From Anisakis pegreffii (lineage: Eukaryota > Nematoda > Chromadorea > Rhabditida > Anisakidae), in NCBI GenBank assembly GCA_035041965.1, contig JAPYMA010002833.1, positions 1 through 64,000 of the forward strand: 64,000 nucleotides of DNA. Reading direction: 5' to 3'. Every line of letters begins with the position of its first letter. The stretch's first letter is position 1. Below, piece after piece: positions 61,234 to 64,000 of this stretch. Made by a program: the position numbers and the translations under genes. The notes beneath the pieces were generated by a model. It made no database searches and was not told the DNA's origin. It saw nothing but the letters and a program-made list of their open reading frames with translations.

Positions 61234-63220
61234 GGTCAGTATTGCTTTCGGTTGGCCTCGACCAAACGCACTCGAAGAGAGTGAATCAAACGAAACCGCT
61301 GAATATCAGTTCAAGTGTATATCTATTTATCAGTCGTTTATCCGAATACAACACAACACACCGTTCACTCGCCAACAACTAATTACATAGACAGCCGATA
61401 CAGAAGAAACAGTGGATGGATATGGACACAACGAAATGAAACGCAATCAACGAAACATTGCGTTTTACGAGCGATTTCATTTCATTTCTCTGCTGTCATA
61501 TCACCATCATAATGCATGCGATGCACTTCGTCGTCGTTTCATGACAACGGTACGCTGATCGCTATTGATATGTCTGGTATTTATGATGATACGACTCTGT
61601 GGTCAGTGTTGATTAAATAAACTCGATCGATGTGTTCTCGAATAAGGCGCACCTGCACTTAATTACGTTATGAATGAAACAATACACATAATTGGAATTT
61701 GAATCAATCTAAGAACATGCACAACGACTGTTTTGTAGATTGTGAAAAACCAGTGTATAATTCTTTCATTTATGTTAGTGACATAACCAAGATAAGGATC
61801 TTGTTTTATTGCCAGCCATTGCGTGAGGTTTTACGGAGCCACTCGCTTTCTGTTCGATAAGGTTATTGTCCTTGATGACCTTAGAGAACTTGGTGGAAAA
61901 GTTGGAAAAAGTGATCACACCTCCGTGCGATGAAATCCTAATCCAGATCAATCATAAATTGAAGCAGATCAAAATTTGATCGACGGTACAAATGACCACT
62001 AATATCAGGTTATGAAAGCCATTAGATTGAAGATAATCTCTCAACATGTGGTCGGTAAGGATGAATTTACTTCGAAGAATCTATTCATGTCAGTCAGTCA
62101 TAACACTGGAATTCAACATCACGTTACGTTCGAAGCAATATCTGAATTGAAGCGCACAACACAGTAGAATTGAAAGATCATCAATTTGAATTGATTTATG
62201 ATATTCTCCAATAAGATTGTCCCTGCTCGGATATGATATCAATGCACCACAATAATTACTCAAATTCTTGAGATTTACTTGAACGAATTGAACCGTGAAT
62301 CCTTCTGAGAATGTCACTACAGCGATAGGAATTTACGACACGCATAATTCACGCAATTTTCTCGTACGTGAAAGCACATCGTTTATTTCGTAAATCAGCA
62401 CGCTTCCATCGAAATGAAAAACATTTCCGATTACAAATCCGAACTCAGCTCACTTTCAGTACCTCAAGAAAAAATCTGAACATGAAAGCAATATGCCAAT
62501 ATTTTTATCTCCTAATTTCTGGACCATTTTTTCCAATAGCTGAAATCCGAAATTTGATTTCACCCATCAATTCCGCCTGTAAAAAATTACCTGTAAATGT
62601 AGTAATAAGTACAATGTAGTAATATAGCAGTCACTTTCACCTCTCGACAAAATCATCGTGCTCAGTTGCGCCTTTTAAACGTAACGAACTGATTGGACAT
62701 GTGTTTCTGCGGCTATTTTTCCCTCTCTAATCGCACATTTCTGGTGCAAAAAAAGGAGTGACTAAGCGATTCCAACGACTTTCGTCGATTAGTCGACGTC
62801 ACTGGATGATGTGTCATGACCATGCGAGTCACTAAAGCTAGAGGATGCGAATGAAGTGCAGACTCAACACCGGACCAGTTCTATACAATCGAATCGAATA
62901 GCTGAAGTGAAGTTTCTAAGAAACGCGATCATCGTCGTACTTGTAAACAAACATACAATGAAGCGAAGCAATGTGGAGTGAAGCAAAGGATGAAGCGAGT
63001 GTCATTTATTCAATCACCTTTCAAATGTTTACTTTCTTCTTATTATCATCCTCGACAACTATGCATTTGCCGACTGTTACAACAACACTACAAAACAGCT
63101 TTCATCTAAAATATGATGTGGCTACAAGACTGTTAGTTTGTGTTGCTTCCTTTCGGTATATTGCATAGCAACAACGGCACAAACATTGCCACCTTAACTT
63201 TCAACGACAACACCGCTAAA
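61234..63220. other. Divergent intergenic region
   Basis: Lies between the start of the minus-strand small peptide gene and the start of the plus-strand MOLO-1-like gene, so it should contain both promoters. Frames of 65-83 codons are present but unsupported. GTCGATTAGTCGAC, a short palindrome, lies near 62,783. Confidence 0.4.
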
Positions 63221-63404
63221 ATGTTTGAAAGATTTTTAAAATTCTCCATTCTGATCGCCTCACCCGTATGGACAATCGGCTTTCCGGACTGGACCGCCGA
63301 AACATTTCCGAATTCATTGACCGATCCGACGCTGTGTCAAATTGACCGACCAGGATTGGTGTGTGATCCAAATGCGTTGCTGAATACAGTTAGCGACGTT
63401 TCGG
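63221..63404 (+). CDS. MOLO-1-like modulator of levamisole receptor, first exon only
   Basis: From the ATG at 63,221 the frame encodes a signal peptide ([20 protein letters not shown]), then [16 protein letters not shown] and [10 protein letters not shown]. These resemble the start of the extracellular TPM domain in C. elegans MOLO-1, a one-pass membrane auxiliary subunit of levamisole-sensitive acetylcholine receptors. The exon ends in phase 1 at a TCGG|GTGAGG donor at 63,404. I found no next exon before 64,000, so the gene continues beyond the window. Other TPM-domain nematode paralogues are equally possible. The upstream part of the same open frame has no better start. Confidence 0.7.
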
Positions 63405-64000
63405 GTGAGGAAGTTTTTCCATTCGTTCAGCAGATTTGTTTTTTGAATTAGCCAATGTGAGATTAGTGAATAAACGGGTTTTCAGAAGTGATTCATTCAA
63501 TTTTGATCACGAATGCAAAACTGATAATCGCGAAGGATTACAGTTCCTACAGATTTAATTTTTTGTCAGAGAAGGATTATCGGAAACGAGCTCAGTGTGA
63601 AATAAGCGGAAATCAGTTGACTAATTTGTAAAAATTTCAATCCATTCAGATAGCTAAAAAATACTATTCGATCTTTCAAATGATTTTTCAACTTCTTTTC
63701 TGTAGTTTTTGGAGATGGTCCCAGTGTTTCTAATGCACTCTCTCTAGCGAACAAATCCAGGAAGCCATTACCGACTATTTCGCTTGCTAGCAGTTTCGAA
63801 ACATGAATCATATGTTTTGATCACAGATTTTGTAAAGTGCTAGTTTGTTTTATACGTACAGCAGCGATAAGCAAAAGAATTTAAAATTATTCATCAACTT
63901 GTCGTGTTCGTTGATTTTTGTGCCACTAAGAGCACGAACACAGGTGAACGAGATCGCGCTGTCACTTGTTTGTCAACAAATTTCACCCTCCCTAAGTACA
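63405..64000. other. Intron of the MOLO-1-like gene
   Basis: This is sequence downstream of the exon 1 donor. Candidate acceptors TTTTCAG (63,485) and TCTGTAG (about 63,707) do not open a frame with TPM-domain features. I see nothing else. Confidence 0.45.

Overview
The window is eukaryotic nuclear DNA, A+T-rich and intron-rich, and reads as a nematode genome. Introns are mostly about 70-500 bases with TTTCAG-type acceptors. One acceptor-like TTGCAG abuts a start codon, as at spliced-leader addition sites. Several products are typical of nematodes: a MAB-3-type protein with two DM domains, a CRAL-TRIO plus GOLD protein, and a MOLO-1-like first exon. I cannot name the species. I see no tRNA, rRNA, spliced-leader RNA, CRISPR array or bacterial operon.

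Bases 1-14,000 are repeat-rich and gene-poor. A degenerate 3.5 kb unit (about 655-4,130) is bounded by long, diverged inverted repeats and holds smaller foldback elements and a T-rich tract. It is followed by the C-terminal exons of a PP2A regulatory subunit B''-like gene (5,051-5,680), a repeat with a 405-base period, exons of an unrecognised secreted protein on the minus strand (9,142-11,138) and two identical 160-base direct repeats. Bases 14,856-30,161 are the gene-dense core: ATG9 (14 exons, plus), an RRP36-like rRNA-processing factor (5 exons, plus) and, convergent with it, a CRAL-TRIO/GOLD lipid-transfer-type protein (7 exons, minus). All three models keep the reading frame across every proposed splice junction.

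Bases 34,477-38,249 (minus) hold a 7-exon, 835-residue protein built like a hAT transposase (BED finger, RNase H-like core, C-terminal dimerisation block). It appears to have lost at least two of the three catalytic acidic residues, so it looks like a domesticated transposase. The 405-base repeat family recurs near 40 kb. An unrecognised minus-strand gene probably lies at about 42.1-46.1 kb. A mab-3-like gene (5 exons, plus) occupies 48,547-51,409, and its first intron appears to be GC-AG.

The right part has a four-exon secreted cysteine-rich protein (minus, 54,947-56,334), miniature elements with hAT-like termini (56,824-57,119 and neighbours), a two-exon 86-residue secreted peptide (minus, 60,874-61,233) and the first exon of a MOLO-1-like acetylcholine-receptor modulator (plus, from 63,221), which runs off the window. 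The genes do not form one pathway. They are ordinary nematode genes set among foldback and MITE-type repeats. The domesticated hAT protein is the most unusual gene, and the inverted-repeat unit at the left end is the most unusual non-coding structure.
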